From Corynebacterium glyciniphilum AJ 3170 (GTDB lineage Bacteria > Actinomycetota > Actinomycetes > Mycobacteriales > Mycobacteriaceae): a DNA stretch of 64,000 nt. The stretch's first letter is position 1. The number at the start of each line of letters is the position of its first letter. Under the pieces are notes generated by a model, which was not told the DNA's origin, ran no database searches, and was given only the letters and a program-made list of their open reading frames with translations. Location of the stretch: NCBI RefSeq assembly GCF_007673095.1, contig NZ_VDYZ01000005.1:1-64000 (forward strand). Direction: 5' to 3'. Positions 25,232 through 34,112 of the stretch are shown here, in pieces. The position numbers were made by a program, and so were the translations under genes.

Positions 25232-26148
25232 CAACGGTGATGTTGTTCGGCGGCCAGGGGAGCCAGCGCCCTGGGATGTTGCATCAGTGGGCAGACCTTC
25301 CCGAGGTTGAGGCTCATGTGGGGCAGGCCTCTGAGATTCTCGGCGAGGACGTCTGGGAACTTGATTCGGAGGTATCCCTCCGTGGCACCCGTGCTGTGCA
25401 GTTGTCACTGTTGGTACTGCACAGTGGGATCAACGCTGCATTGCGGAACAGAGGGTTACGGCCCGACATCGGTGCGGGGCATTCCCTGGGAGCCTGGAGT
25501 GCTGCAGTCGCTGCAGGCGTCCTGAGTTTCGGTGAGGCGCTGCGCCTCGTCGATATCCGAGGTTCGCGAATGGCTGCTGCGGCTCCCACAGGGTACGGCA
25601 TGTCTGCGGTTGTCGGACTGTCTGAAATGGCAGTCCGGCGGTTGGTTTCGGAGATCGGTGAGGACGCCTGGGTGTCGAACTTGAATACACCGACGCAGTG
25701 CACGGTGTCCGGGTCTGACACTGCACTGGACCAGCTGCAGCAGACTGCTGCTGATGCAGGTGCGCGGCGGGTCATACGACTCGACGTGGCGGTGCCTGCG
25801 CACAGTCCGCTGATGACGCCTGCGAGGACAGCGCTGGAAGAAGCGACGACAGCCACTCCTGTTGGTCCACCGGAATTTCCACTGCTGGCCAACTGTTCGG
25901 GGCGCCTGTTGCGCGACGGGGTAGCGGTTCTGTCCGACCTTGTCGCGTCTACGGATCAGCCGGTGCATTGGGCGAGCGGAATGGCGGCTGTTGCAGAGCG
26001 AGGAGTGACCAGTTGGGTGCAGTGTGCTCCCGGAGAGACTCTGCTTGGAATGCTCAGCGGCATTGAAGGCAGATTCCGGTGCTGGTCAGTCGACAGTGTC
26101 GGGCTCGACGAGGCCGTCGCCCGCTGGAGGGTGACGGAAGGTCACTAA
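25228..26148 (+). CDS. mdcH: Malonyl-CoA:ACP transacylase of malonate decarboxylase
   Basis: FabD-type acyltransferase that primes the carrier by loading malonyl from malonyl-CoA, 306 residues. The N-terminal FGGQGSQRPGM loop, the nucleophile Ser86 in GAGHSLGAW, and the catalytic His in VPAHSPLM are all in place. It overlaps the mdcG stop by 4 bp and is last in the malonate operon. A hairpin follows 31 bp downstream. Confidence 0.92.
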   Translation: MTTVMLFGGQGSQRPGMLHQWADLPEVEAHVGQASEILGEDVWELDSEVSLRGTRAVQLSLLVLHSGINAALRNRGLRPDIGAGHSLGAWSAAVAAGVLSFGEALRLVDIRGSRMAAAAPTGYGMSAVVGLSEMAVRRLVSEIGEDAWVSNLNTPTQCTVSGSDTALDQLQQTAADAGARRVIRLDVAVPAHSPLMTPARTALEEATTATPVGPPEFPLLANCSGRLLRDGVAVLSDLVASTDQPVHWASGMAAVAERGVTSWVQCAPGETLLGMLSGIEGRFRCWSVDSVGLDEAVARWRVTEGH

Positions 26149-26179
26149 GGTCTGCCGGCACCCTCTTGATCGGGGTTCG

Positions 26180-26206
26180 TGTCCACCCCACACCAGTGGG
26201 TGGACA
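26180..26206. terminator. Hairpin after the malonate operon
   Basis: Perfect 9-bp stem TGTCCACCC / GGGTGGACA with a 9-base loop, 31 bp after the mdcH stop and 24 bp before the convergent antitoxin-like gene. It is GC-rich but without a long T-run on either side; it probably terminates both convergent transcripts. Confidence 0.55.
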
Positions 26207-26230
26207 TGGCTGGTAGCGGTCAATTCAGAT

Positions 26231-26470
26231 TCACGCAGCGCCGGTTCCGCGGTCATCAAGACGTTCGGCGAGCCACATCTTGATGATGGATTGTCTCGTT
26301 ACCCCGAGGTGGCGTGCTTCAGCATCCAGTGCGGCAACCATCCACGCTGGAAAATCGACGTTGACCCGTCGCTGTTCCTCTCCGGGTCGACGCGCTGAGC
26401 TGCGGTCGAGAGAATCGACAACGTCCTCACTGCGGTCAAAAGCCTCGTCGAAGTCTTCAGTCGTTTTCAT
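26231..26470 (-). CDS. BrnA/CopG-like ribbon-helix-helix antitoxin
   Basis: 79-residue protein from the ATG at 26470. The C-terminal half, RRVNVDFPAWMVAALDAEARHLGV then TRQSIIKMWLAERL, is a ribbon-helix-helix DNA-binding domain as in BrnA antitoxins. The N-terminal part is acidic and probably unstructured until bound to a partner. No functional toxin gene is next to it: immediately upstream and overlapping by 14 bp lies only a 25-codon frame that looks like the start of BrnT. It may now work as a stand-alone regulator, autoregulating through the palindrome upstream. Confidence 0.72.
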   Translation of the reverse strand: MKTTEDFDEAFDRSEDVVDSLDRSSARRPGEEQRRVNVDFPAWMVAALDAEARHLGVTRQSIIKMWLAERLDDRGTGAA

Positions 26471-26534
26471 AGAGAAGAACCTCCCTGGTTCGTGCGCGGC
26501 GGACGGAAATGAACGGATCGTACTCAAAGATCAT
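26457..26534 (-). pseudogene. 25-codon frame resembling the start of a BrnT toxin
   Basis: Short frame beginning MIFEYDPF with an AGGAGC ribosome-binding site, ending in TGA inside the antitoxin gene. BrnT toxins typically begin M-x-F-E-[WY]-D-P and continue for about 90 residues with a conserved KHG segment that is missing here. Either the toxin was lost by deletion and this is its 5' scar, or it is a leader peptide coupling translation to the antitoxin gene (14-bp overlap). Very short, so low confidence. Confidence 0.4.
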
Positions 26535-26545
26535 AGCGTGCTCCT

Positions 26546-26560
26546 GTATAAAAAATATAC
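26546..26560. promoter_or_regulatory. Palindromic promoter/operator of the antitoxin gene
   Basis: Perfect inverted repeat GTATA-AAAAA-TATAC, 12 bp upstream of the short frame. On the minus strand it contains TATATT and TATACA, which could serve as a -10 element, so a ribbon-helix-helix dimer bound here would block its own promoter, as is usual for this class. Confidence 0.5.
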
Positions 26561-26598
26561 CCGGCAGACATGAAAACGGTGTCTTACTCGACGCGCAC

Positions 26599-27783
26599 CT
26601 ACGCCGTGAACGCCAGCTCCTCCTCTGCCAGCATCACGGTGGACCGTTCGACGACGCGCACGATGGCCGCCCTCGGATGAGGCGAGAACTCGACAATCCG
26701 GTTGACGGCGCTCTCCAACGCCCGCGACCAGACGGCGTTCGTCGCGCTCACCGAGCGTCCCAACTCCCGTTCCAGCCGGCCAACCAGTCTGCGGTCCGCC
26801 GGAGCCGTGACGACCTCTATCCCCGGCAGGCCGACCCCCCGCTCCTCGTCTGTCAGCATCCGGACGGTCACCCCTTCTCCGTCGGCGCTGATCCCGCTGA
26901 TCAGGCCTTCGTCGCCGAATTCGGCAAGTGTCTCGCCGAGGATCCCGGTCGCCAGATTCTCCAGGGACTCGAGCAACTCAGGATCGCTGATCGTACGGTC
27001 ATCGTCCCACCCGTCCCGGACCTTCTGGACCGCGGCGTCGCGTTCAGTGGTGTCGACGATCTCGAAGGTCACCCCGTGCGGACACCGGATACGGCCGGTC
27101 GCGTCCGGAAACGGGAAGAAGATGTTGGTCGTCATCGAACGGATCACGATGTCCGCTGCGTCTTCGACGTCCTCGGTGTCTACGTCGCCGACGCTGTCTT
27201 TCAGCGCCTCTATCCACCAGCTCTGCAGCAGAAGCGGGTCAGTGGTGCAGAGGTCGTCGATCGCGGCCAGCGCATCCGCGTCCTGCTGGTAGACGGCGAT
27301 GGCGTCGAAGTGGACAGGCGCACCTACGCCGTCCGCACCGTCTTCGGAATCGTCGTTGTGCAGGCAGTTGACCGACAGGACGCGCTCGCCGGATTCGTAC
27401 GGATCGTCGTGGACGTAGATGTTGAATGCCCGGTCATGCTCCCCGGATCCGGACACCGCCTCGATCGCCGAGCGTGCCCCGGCGGTCAGGACGGCCCACA
27501 CCGGATCGGGGATCTCGTCGACGTCGATGTTCTCCGAGGCAGTGAAACGTTTCTGTGCCTCGGCCGGCGAGAATCTCTCGGCTGGTGTGGTACCTGTCGC
27601 AGCGGCCTGCAGTGTGCGTTCGGCCTCTTCGCGTCCGATCTCCGCGGCGACGGCGGCGATTACCGCTTCGCCGAGTTCGTGAAGATCGCTGTTGCCCCCG
27701 TCATCTCCCGTGGTGCTCAGTGTGTTGAGTAGCGCTGTCGCCCGGCCCGAATCAGGACCGGAGAATATTAGTTTTTCCCCCAT
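26599..27783 (-). CDS. Unrecognised acidic cytosolic protein
   Basis: 394 residues from the ATG at 27783; in-frame codons further upstream look non-coding and lack a ribosome-binding site. The product is strongly acidic, without signal peptide or membrane segments. It has no motif I recognise; notable stretches are GEAVIAAVAAEIGREEAERT, AFNIYVHDDPYESGERVLS and TDPLLLQSWWIEALKDSV. Composition and codon use look genuine, and the long opposite-strand frame (Arg/His/Asp-rich) is its shadow. It is divergent from the CoA-transferase operon with a 194-bp gap. Function unknown. Confidence 0.65.
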   Translation of the reverse strand: MGEKLIFSGPDSGRATALLNTLSTTGDDGGNSDLHELGEAVIAAVAAEIGREEAERTLQAAATGTTPAERFSPAEAQKRFTASENIDVDEIPDPVWAVLTAGARSAIEAVSGSGEHDRAFNIYVHDDPYESGERVLSVNCLHNDDSEDGADGVGAPVHFDAIAVYQQDADALAAIDDLCTTDPLLLQSWWIEALKDSVGDVDTEDVEDAADIVIRSMTTNIFFPFPDATGRIRCPHGVTFEIVDTTERDAAVQKVRDGWDDDRTISDPELLESLENLATGILGETLAEFGDEGLISGISADGEGVTVRMLTDEERGVGLPGIEVVTAPADRRLVGRLERELGRSVSATNAVWSRALESAVNRIVEFSPHPRAAIVRVVERSTVMLAEEELAFTA

Positions 27784-27977
27784 GCCGGATGAGCCTAGCA
27801 GGGGGCCGCCTACCCCGTACGGGAAATGACAGTCAACGTCCCAACAATTGGCACGGCCACCGCTCACAATCTGACACGTCCGGTCCCCATCATTTGCGTC
27901 GCACGCCTCTCCGTCCCCTCGTAGTTTTGAGGACAGAAGGGGTGTACACCGCGCCCCGGGAAGGACGGAGAACCACG

Positions 27978-30440
27978 ATGACAGACACCGTCGATCCACC
28001 GCTGGCAGGCGTGAGGGTCCTTGACCTCGCTGAAGGTGAGTTCCAGATGGTCGGCCGGTATTTCGCCGACCTCGGGGCAGACGTCCTGCGCGTCGAACCG
28101 CCCGGAGGGTCAGCCGACCGCCGTGACGGTGTGCTCTCCGGCGACACCAGCCTGACCTTCGAGATCGCCAACGCCACGAAACGCTTCACCACCGTCGACC
28201 CGGCCAGCACAGGGGCGCGGGACGCCCTCGGCGAGCTCATCGGTGGCGCGGACATCGTCCTGGTCAACCGGCTCTCCGACTACGTCACCGGCGGCCTCGT
28301 CGACCCCGCGACCCTCGCCGAGGACCACCCCGGCACGGTCATCACCCTGCTCAGCGATTTCGGTGAGCAGAGTTCGAAGAAGAACTGGACATCCACCCCG
28401 GACGTGCAGTTCGCGCTGTCGACGATCCTGTCGCGCTCGGGGCTGCCGGACCGGGAGGAGCCGCTGCTGCCGCCGTCCTTCCTCGTCGCCGGGGCCGTCG
28501 CCCCGCAGGCGGTGTGGATGACGATCACCGCCTACTACAACGCGCGGCGCACCGGCACCGGTGACCTCATCGACTTCTCCACACTGGATGCACTGGCCCA
28601 CATCTTCGACCCGCCGATGGGTATGCAGGGCTCGGGGCGCACCGGCGTCGACCCGTTCGACGTCCCGCACGGACGCCCCGACGCCCGCGCGCTCTACCCG
28701 ATCTTTCCCACGGCCGACGGGATGGTGCGTATCTGTGTGCTGTCCCCACGGCAGTGGCAGGCGATGCTGACCTGGCTCGGCTACCCCGAGGAGTTCAGTG
28801 CACCCGAGTACAACAGCCCGACCCACCGCTTCCAGGAACAGGACCGGATCTTCGCCCACTACCGTGCGCTGTTCGCCGGCATGACCACGGAGGAGGCCGT
28901 CCGGCAGGGCGAGGAACTCCGCGTGCCGACGACATCCATCGACGAACTTTCCGATGTCATCGGTGAGCCTGCATTTCACGAGAGCGGCAGTCTCGGCGAC
29001 CTCACCCTCACCGACGGCCGTACCGCCACGGTGCCGAGCGGGGTGTACACCATCGACGGTGCACGAACCGGGATCACCGGCACGGCAGCAGGACGCACCG
29101 ACGGCGGGCCGCAGGACGGCCCCTGGCTCGCCGCCCCGGTCACCGGTCCCGTCGTCGAGGGGCACGCCGCCGGCGCCGCCGTCGCTGTCGCCGGCAGCCG
29201 GGACCTCCCGTTCAGCGGCCTGCGCGTCCTGGACTTCGGGGTGATCGTCATGGGCGCGGAAACCGGGCGCCTGCTCGCCGACTACGGTGCCGACGTCATC
29301 AAGATCGAGTCGACCAGCCACCCCGACGGGTGCCGCCAGATGCTTCCCGGGGTGCAGATGACCAAGAGCTTCGCCTGGGGCCACCGCAACAAGCGCAGTC
29401 TCGGTCTCGACCTCACCACGGAGGACGGCAGAGACCTCCTCCGGCAGCTCATCGCCGAGGCGGACGTGGTTCTCACGAACTTCAAGCCCGGCACCCTCGA
29501 CCGTCTCGGTTTCGGCCACGACGCCATCCGGACGATCAACCCGGGCGTCGTCCTCTCGGAGTCCTCCGCCTACGGCGACACCGGCCCCTGGTCGACGAAG
29601 ATGGGTTACGGTCCACTGGTCCGTGCGGCGTCGGGACTGTCGGCGCTGTGGTGTTATCCAGGCGACGCCGACGGTTACAGCGACACCATCACCATCTACC
29701 CCGACCACGTGGTCGGCCGGCTCAACGCCATCGCCGTGGTCGCGCTGCTGCTGCGCCGCGCGCGCACCGGCCGGGGTGGGGTGGTCAGCACCGCCCAGGT
29801 CGACGCCATCTTCGCCGCGATGGGCGGCCACCTCGCCGCCGAATCCCTGGAACCGGGCTCCGGTCTCACCGCGCTGACCGCCCCGCAGGACGCCCCGCGC
29901 GGGCTTTTCCCGGCCGCCGGCGACGACGAGTGGATCGTCGTCGACGGGCACGGAGACCAACGCTTCGCCGCACTGGCCGACGCCATCGGCCACCCGGAAT
30001 GGATCAGTGATGATCGTTTCGCCACGCCCACCGGCCGACTCGCCCACAATGAGGAACTGGAGGACACACTCCGGGAATGGACGTCCTCCCGCACCGCGAT
30101 CACCGCGGAACGCCAACTGCAGGACGCCGGCGTCCCCGCCGGACACATGATGCGGTTCGCCGACATCGGACACGACCACGACTTCTCGGAGAGGGGACTG
30201 CTCACCGCCATGACCCAACCCCAGTTCACCGAGCCGTTCCCCACACTCGCCTCCGAAGGACGCAGTCTCCGCCTCGGGGACGCCCGGCTGCAGCCGGCGC
30301 CCCTGCAGGGCGAACACACCCGCGAGGTCATCCGGGACGTCCTGGGGCTCGACGAGGACACGATCGACACCCTCGTCACCCGCGGCGCCCTCGAACCACA
30401 ACCGTCTGACACCCACACCACCACAGGAGCACCACAGTGA
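27978..30440 (+). CDS. Tandem class III (CaiB/BaiF) CoA-transferase
   Basis: 820 residues made of two family III CoA-transferase domains. Domain 1 (about 8-380) starts GVRVLDLAEGEFQMVGRYFADLGADVLRVE. Domain 2 (about 410-800) starts GLRVLDFGVIVMGAETGRLLADYGADVIKIE and contains NKRSLGLDLTTEDG. Domain 2 keeps the catalytic Asp, best placed at Asp576 in YPDHVVG. At the same place domain 1 reads FLVAGAVAPQ with no Asp, so it is probably inactive and structural. The ATG at 27978 follows GGACGGAG. It heads a five-gene operon of CoA-ester enzymes joined by overlaps and presumably activates the pathway acid by CoA exchange. Confidence 0.88.
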   Translation: MTDTVDPPLAGVRVLDLAEGEFQMVGRYFADLGADVLRVEPPGGSADRRDGVLSGDTSLTFEIANATKRFTTVDPASTGARDALGELIGGADIVLVNRLSDYVTGGLVDPATLAEDHPGTVITLLSDFGEQSSKKNWTSTPDVQFALSTILSRSGLPDREEPLLPPSFLVAGAVAPQAVWMTITAYYNARRTGTGDLIDFSTLDALAHIFDPPMGMQGSGRTGVDPFDVPHGRPDARALYPIFPTADGMVRICVLSPRQWQAMLTWLGYPEEFSAPEYNSPTHRFQEQDRIFAHYRALFAGMTTEEAVRQGEELRVPTTSIDELSDVIGEPAFHESGSLGDLTLTDGRTATVPSGVYTIDGARTGITGTAAGRTDGGPQDGPWLAAPVTGPVVEGHAAGAAVAVAGSRDLPFSGLRVLDFGVIVMGAETGRLLADYGADVIKIESTSHPDGCRQMLPGVQMTKSFAWGHRNKRSLGLDLTTEDGRDLLRQLIAEADVVLTNFKPGTLDRLGFGHDAIRTINPGVVLSESSAYGDTGPWSTKMGYGPLVRAASGLSALWCYPGDADGYSDTITIYPDHVVGRLNAIAVVALLLRRARTGRGGVVSTAQVDAIFAAMGGHLAAESLEPGSGLTALTAPQDAPRGLFPAAGDDEWIVVDGHGDQRFAALADAIGHPEWISDDRFATPTGRLAHNEELEDTLREWTSSRTAITAERQLQDAGVPAGHMMRFADIGHDHDFSERGLLTAMTQPQFTEPFPTLASEGRSLRLGDARLQPAPLQGEHTREVIRDVLGLDEDTIDTLVTRGALEPQPSDTHTTTGAPQ

Positions 30441-31234
30441 CTGAATCCTCTGGCCCCGTCCTCGTCGAGCAACGGGGACACACCCTGCTCATCACCCTCA
30501 ACCGACCCGAGGCACGCAATGCCGTGAACCGGGACCTCGCCCTCGCCCTCGGCGAGGCACTGGAACAGGCCGAGCACACCGACAGCGTGCGTACCGTCGT
30601 GGTCACCGGATCCGGTGACAAGGCGTTCTGCGCCGGCGCCGACCTCAAGGCCGCGGCGGCCGGCGAACTCGGCATGACCGAAGAACCACTGAAGAGCTGG
30701 GGTTTCGCCGGTTTCGTGAAGCACTGGATCTCCAAGCCCGTCATCGCCGCCGTCAACGGTTTCGCCCTCGGTGGCGGCACCGAGATCACCCTGGCCAGTG
30801 ACCTCGCCGTCGCCGCCGACACCGCCACCTTCGGTCTGCCGGAAGTCACCCGCGGCATCATGGCCGCCGCCGGCGGTGCCTTCCGCCTGCCCCGCCAGAT
30901 CCCCGTGAAAGTGGCGATGGAGACGATGCTCACCGCCGAACCGATACCCGCGGCCCGCGCCTACGAACTCGGCATGGTCAACCGTGTCGTCCCGCAGGAC
31001 CAGGTCCTCGACACAGCCCTGGGGCTGGCGGAGAAGATCAACCGCAACGCCCCGCTTTCGGTTCAGGCCACCAAACGTGTGGCCCACGGCATCACCGACG
31101 GCACCGTCCACACAGAGGACGACGACTGGTCGCGCAACGACACCGAGAGTGCTGCGCTGATACACAGCGCCGACGCGATGGAGGGCATGACCGCCTTCGC
31201 GGAGAAGCGCGCCCCGGAATGGAAGGCGGAGTAG
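30437..31234 (+). CDS. Enoyl-CoA hydratase/isomerase family protein
   Basis: Crotonase-fold protein of 265 residues. CoA-binding and oxyanion segments are present: NRPEARNAVNRDLA, KAFCAGADLKAAA, and PVIAAVNGFALGGGTEITLASDLAVAADTATFGLPEV. The last segment holds a Glu at the usual first catalytic position (GGGTEITLA) and another in GLPEV, consistent with a hydratase. The GTG start overlaps the CoA-transferase stop by 4 bp. It likely hydrates the 2-enoyl-CoA made by the dehydrogenases encoded downstream. Confidence 0.9.
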   Translation: MTESSGPVLVEQRGHTLLITLNRPEARNAVNRDLALALGEALEQAEHTDSVRTVVVTGSGDKAFCAGADLKAAAAGELGMTEEPLKSWGFAGFVKHWISKPVIAAVNGFALGGGTEITLASDLAVAADTATFGLPEVTRGIMAAAGGAFRLPRQIPVKVAMETMLTAEPIPAARAYELGMVNRVVPQDQVLDTALGLAEKINRNAPLSVQATKRVAHGITDGTVHTEDDDWSRNDTESAALIHSADAMEGMTAFAEKRAPEWKAE

Positions 31235-32833
31235 ATGACCGACTCACTCGACCCCCGAACCCCCGTCCTCGTCGGAGTCGGGCAGGCCACCGACCCGGTG
31301 ACCGCCGACGACTACCACCGCTGGTCGGCCGCGGACCTCGCCGGGGAGGCGTCCCGCAGGGCGGTGCAGGACGCCGGCCTCGCAGCCGACATTGCCGCCG
31401 CCATCGACACCATCGCCGTCATCCGGCAGTTCGAGATCTCCACGCCCGGCGCGGTCGCACCGCTGGGTAAGTCGGACAACATCGCCCGCTCCATCGCCGC
31501 ACGGATCGGTGCGGACCCGCGTCGCGCCGTGCTGGAGGTCGTCGGCGGGCAGGGACCGCAGCATCTCGTCACCGAGTTCAGCGGGACCATAGCCAAGGGG
31601 GACGCCGAGGTGGTGCTCCTGGCCGGCTCCGAGGCGATCTCCACCGCACGTGCGTTGGTGGGACGGGACGACGCCCCCGATTTCACCGAGACCGTCGGCG
31701 GTCAGCTGGAGGACCGGGGTATGCAGGTCGACGACCTGCACGTACCCTACGAGGTCCGCCACGGGCTGCTCGGCGCCCCGCCGGAGTACGCGGTCTTCGA
31801 GAACGCCCGGCGCCGTCGTCTCGGCCTGAGCCGAGAGGACTACGCGACGGCGATGGGGGAGTTGTTCGCACCGTTCACCCGCGTCGCCGCGTCCAACCCC
31901 TACGCCGCCGCGCCGACGGAGCGTACCGCCGGGGAACTCATCACAGTCACTGAGCGTAACCGTCTCATCGCCGACCCCTACCCGCGGTTCCTGGTCGCCC
32001 GCGACCAGGTCAACCAGGGTGCGGCGGTGCTGCTGACCTCCGTCGGAAAAGCACTGGAACTCGGTATCCCGCAGGAGAAGTGGGTCTTCCTGCACGGCTA
32101 CAGTGACCTGACCGAACGTACCGTGACCGAGCGGGCGGACCTGTCGGTCTCCCCGGCGTCGGTGCTCTCGGCGCGTACCGCGATCGAGCGCGCCGGGATC
32201 AGCGCCGATGACCTGGCATTCCTCGACCTGTACAGTTGCTTCCCGATCCCGGTGTTCAATATCTGCGATGCTCTGGGGATCGCGCCGGACGACCCGCGTG
32301 GGCTCACCCTCACCGGCGGGCTGCCGTTCTTCGGCGGGGCGGGCAACAACTACTCGATGCACGCCATCGCCGAGATGGTCGACCGGCTGCGGAAGAACCC
32401 CGGCACCTTCGGCTTCGTCGGCGCCAACGGCGGGTGGATGACGAAGTACTCCTCCGGGGTGTACTCCACAACGCCAGTGGAGTACACCGACTGGGACGAC
32501 CGCCCACTGCAGGAGGCCCTGGACGCCGTGCCCGCCCCCGACATCGTGGAGCACTACTCCGGCCCGGCGACGGTCGAGTCCTACACGGTCACCACCGACC
32601 TCAACCGCGACTGGATCGGCATCGTGGTGGCCCGCACCCCGGACAACGCCCGGATCCTCGCGGTCAGCGAGCCCCGCAGTTCCGGAGAAGGAGCATCCGA
32701 CGAGGTCATCAGACTGCTGAGTTCGGACGCGGTCTTCGACCCGACGCTGTCGATAGAGCAGGACGGCGACCGAAACATCATCCGCGGCATCGCACGCGAC
32801 ACCACTGGCACTACAGAGGAGGCACAGGCATGA
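31235..32833 (+). CDS. Thiolase-like protein, TLP1 type with extra C-terminal domain
   Basis: 532 residues, longer than the about 390 of catalytic thiolases, matching mycobacterial TLP1 proteins that add a C-terminal OB-like domain. The thiolase start TPVLVGVGQATDP and LDLYSCFPIPVF are recognisable. The nucleophilic Cys segment of true thiolases is replaced by VVGGQGPQHLV, with no Cys, so Claisen-type cleavage by the standard mechanism is unlikely. The C-terminal GNNYSMHAIAEM and GANGGWMTKYSSG stretches are typical of the group. It begins directly after the hydratase stop, and the following dehydrogenase start overlaps it by 4 bp. It may bind or shuttle the acyl-CoA or cleave it by an unusual route. 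Confidence 0.8.
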   Translation: MTDSLDPRTPVLVGVGQATDPVTADDYHRWSAADLAGEASRRAVQDAGLAADIAAAIDTIAVIRQFEISTPGAVAPLGKSDNIARSIAARIGADPRRAVLEVVGGQGPQHLVTEFSGTIAKGDAEVVLLAGSEAISTARALVGRDDAPDFTETVGGQLEDRGMQVDDLHVPYEVRHGLLGAPPEYAVFENARRRRLGLSREDYATAMGELFAPFTRVAASNPYAAAPTERTAGELITVTERNRLIADPYPRFLVARDQVNQGAAVLLTSVGKALELGIPQEKWVFLHGYSDLTERTVTERADLSVSPASVLSARTAIERAGISADDLAFLDLYSCFPIPVFNICDALGIAPDDPRGLTLTGGLPFFGGAGNNYSMHAIAEMVDRLRKNPGTFGFVGANGGWMTKYSSGVYSTTPVEYTDWDDRPLQEALDAVPAPDIVEHYSGPATVESYTVTTDLNRDWIGIVVARTPDNARILAVSEPRSSGEGASDEVIRLLSSDAVFDPTLSIEQDGDRNIIRGIARDTTGTTEEAQA

Positions 32834-34095
32834 GCGGCATCTACGACGAGACGGCGTCCTGGATCAGGGACAACTGGAACGGCACCGACGACCTCGACTG
32901 GCGGAACACGGTCGTCGACGCCGGATACGGGGTGCCGTCCTGGGCGCCGGAGAACTTCGGACGCGGCTACACCCGCGACCAGGCCCGCGAGGTACTCCGG
33001 GCGTTCGGCGACGCCGGTGTCCCGGGCGGGGCACGGGACGTCGCCCCGTTCTCCGAGGTCTCGTGGCTACTGCTGCCCGGAGCCGCTCTCACCGACTACG
33101 GCACAGCTGAGCAGAAGGAACGGCTGCTGCGTCCGATGATCACCCGTGAGTGGGACCTGGGCTGCCTGCTCTACTCCGAACCCGGTGCCGGCTCCGACCT
33201 CGCCAGCATCCAGACGAAGGCGGAGCTGTCCGACGACGGCGAGAACTACATCATCAACGGCCAGAAGGTGTGGACCACCAACGGCCACCGCGCCACCTTC
33301 GCCATCCTCATCGCCCGGACGGACTGGGACGTGCCGAAACATGCCGGGATCAGCCTGTTCATCTTCCCCATGCAACAGGACGGTGTCGAGGTCGTGCCCA
33401 TCCGGCAGATGACCGGCGACTCCGAGTTCAACGAGGTCTTCCTCACCGACGCCGTCGTCCCGGCAGCGAATCTCATCGGCGGTGAAGGCAACGGCTGGAA
33501 GGTCCTGCAGTCTGCGCTCGGTGCCGAGCGCAGGGGAATGGGGGAGATGGCCCAGGTGGGGCGGGACACCGCGGAGACCGGTTCGCGCTCCGCGGTCTTC
33601 ACGCGCAGCGATGACCTCGTCGATGCGGCCCGCACCGCAGACCGGTTGGACGATCCGGTGATCATCGACGAACTGATGAAGATCCACACCTGGCGGCTGA
33701 CCAACGACTGGACCCAGGCACGGGCGAAGATGGAGAACCGGTCACGTGGCGGGTCGCCGTTGGCGTCCCTCGGCAAGCTGGCGAACTCCCGGATCCTCCA
33801 CGGGGCGTCCGACCTGGAGTTCCGGCTGCTCGGAACCCGCGGCCTGCAGTACGACAAGGACGCGACGACAGGGGACCCCGTCGCCTACCGGACGTCCTAC
33901 GACCTCATGATGGGCTTCTTCAACTCCGTCGGAGGCGGCACCGACCAGATTCAACGCAACATCATCAGCGAACGTGTCCTCGGCCTGCCGCGCGGGGCAC
34001 AACCCGACAAGGGCGTGCCGTTCCGCGACGTCCGCAAGGCCGTGAACCGCAGCCTCAGTGGCGACCATGCCGACGACCATGCCGGCGAGAAGTAG
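32830..34095 (+). CDS. Acyl-CoA dehydrogenase, subunit 1 of a pair
   Basis: FAD-dependent dehydrogenase of 421 residues. Motifs: LLYSEPGAGSDLASIQTKA (FAD/substrate site), INGQKVWTTNGHRATFAI, and C-terminal VGGGTDQIQRNIISERVLGLP. The last motif is typical of the FadE26/ChsE4-like partner of the alpha2beta2 heteromeric dehydrogenases of mycobacterial sterol and bile-acid side-chain breakdown, in which only one partner carries the catalytic Glu. The ATG overlaps the TLP1 stop (ATGA). The paired gene follows after 17 bp. A sterol-like or other bulky acyl-CoA is a reasonable guess but not shown. Confidence 0.87.
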   Translation: MSGIYDETASWIRDNWNGTDDLDWRNTVVDAGYGVPSWAPENFGRGYTRDQAREVLRAFGDAGVPGGARDVAPFSEVSWLLLPGAALTDYGTAEQKERLLRPMITREWDLGCLLYSEPGAGSDLASIQTKAELSDDGENYIINGQKVWTTNGHRATFAILIARTDWDVPKHAGISLFIFPMQQDGVEVVPIRQMTGDSEFNEVFLTDAVVPAANLIGGEGNGWKVLQSALGAERRGMGEMAQVGRDTAETGSRSAVFTRSDDLVDAARTADRLDDPVIIDELMKIHTWRLTNDWTQARAKMENRSRGGSPLASLGKLANSRILHGASDLEFRLLGTRGLQYDKDATTGDPVAYRTSYDLMMGFFNSVGGGTDQIQRNIISERVLGLPRGAQPDKGVPFRDVRKAVNRSLSGDHADDHAGEK

Positions 34096-34112
34096 AACGA
34101 GAGGACAACGAC

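Noticed and set aside
20183..26148. Malonate operon considered as a citrate lyase or biotin-dependent decarboxylase system
   Set aside because: MdcA, MdcE, MdcG and MdcH motifs and the MadLM pair are specific to the biotin-independent malonate system; no biotin carrier or citrate lyase subunits are present.
26509..27732. 407-codon plus-strand frame opposite the acidic unknown protein
   Set aside because: Rich in Arg, His and Asp with no motif or ribosome-binding site. The minus-strand frame has more natural composition, so that one was kept.
28110..30416. 768-codon open frame on the minus strand
   Set aside because: It lies entirely antisense to the tandem CoA-transferase, has low-complexity Gly/Val/Asp/Arg composition and no family motifs. 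It is a product of the high GC content and codon phase.
31244..32554. 436-codon minus-strand frame opposite the TLP1-type gene
   Set aside because: Same reason: antisense to a clear family member, skewed composition, no motif.
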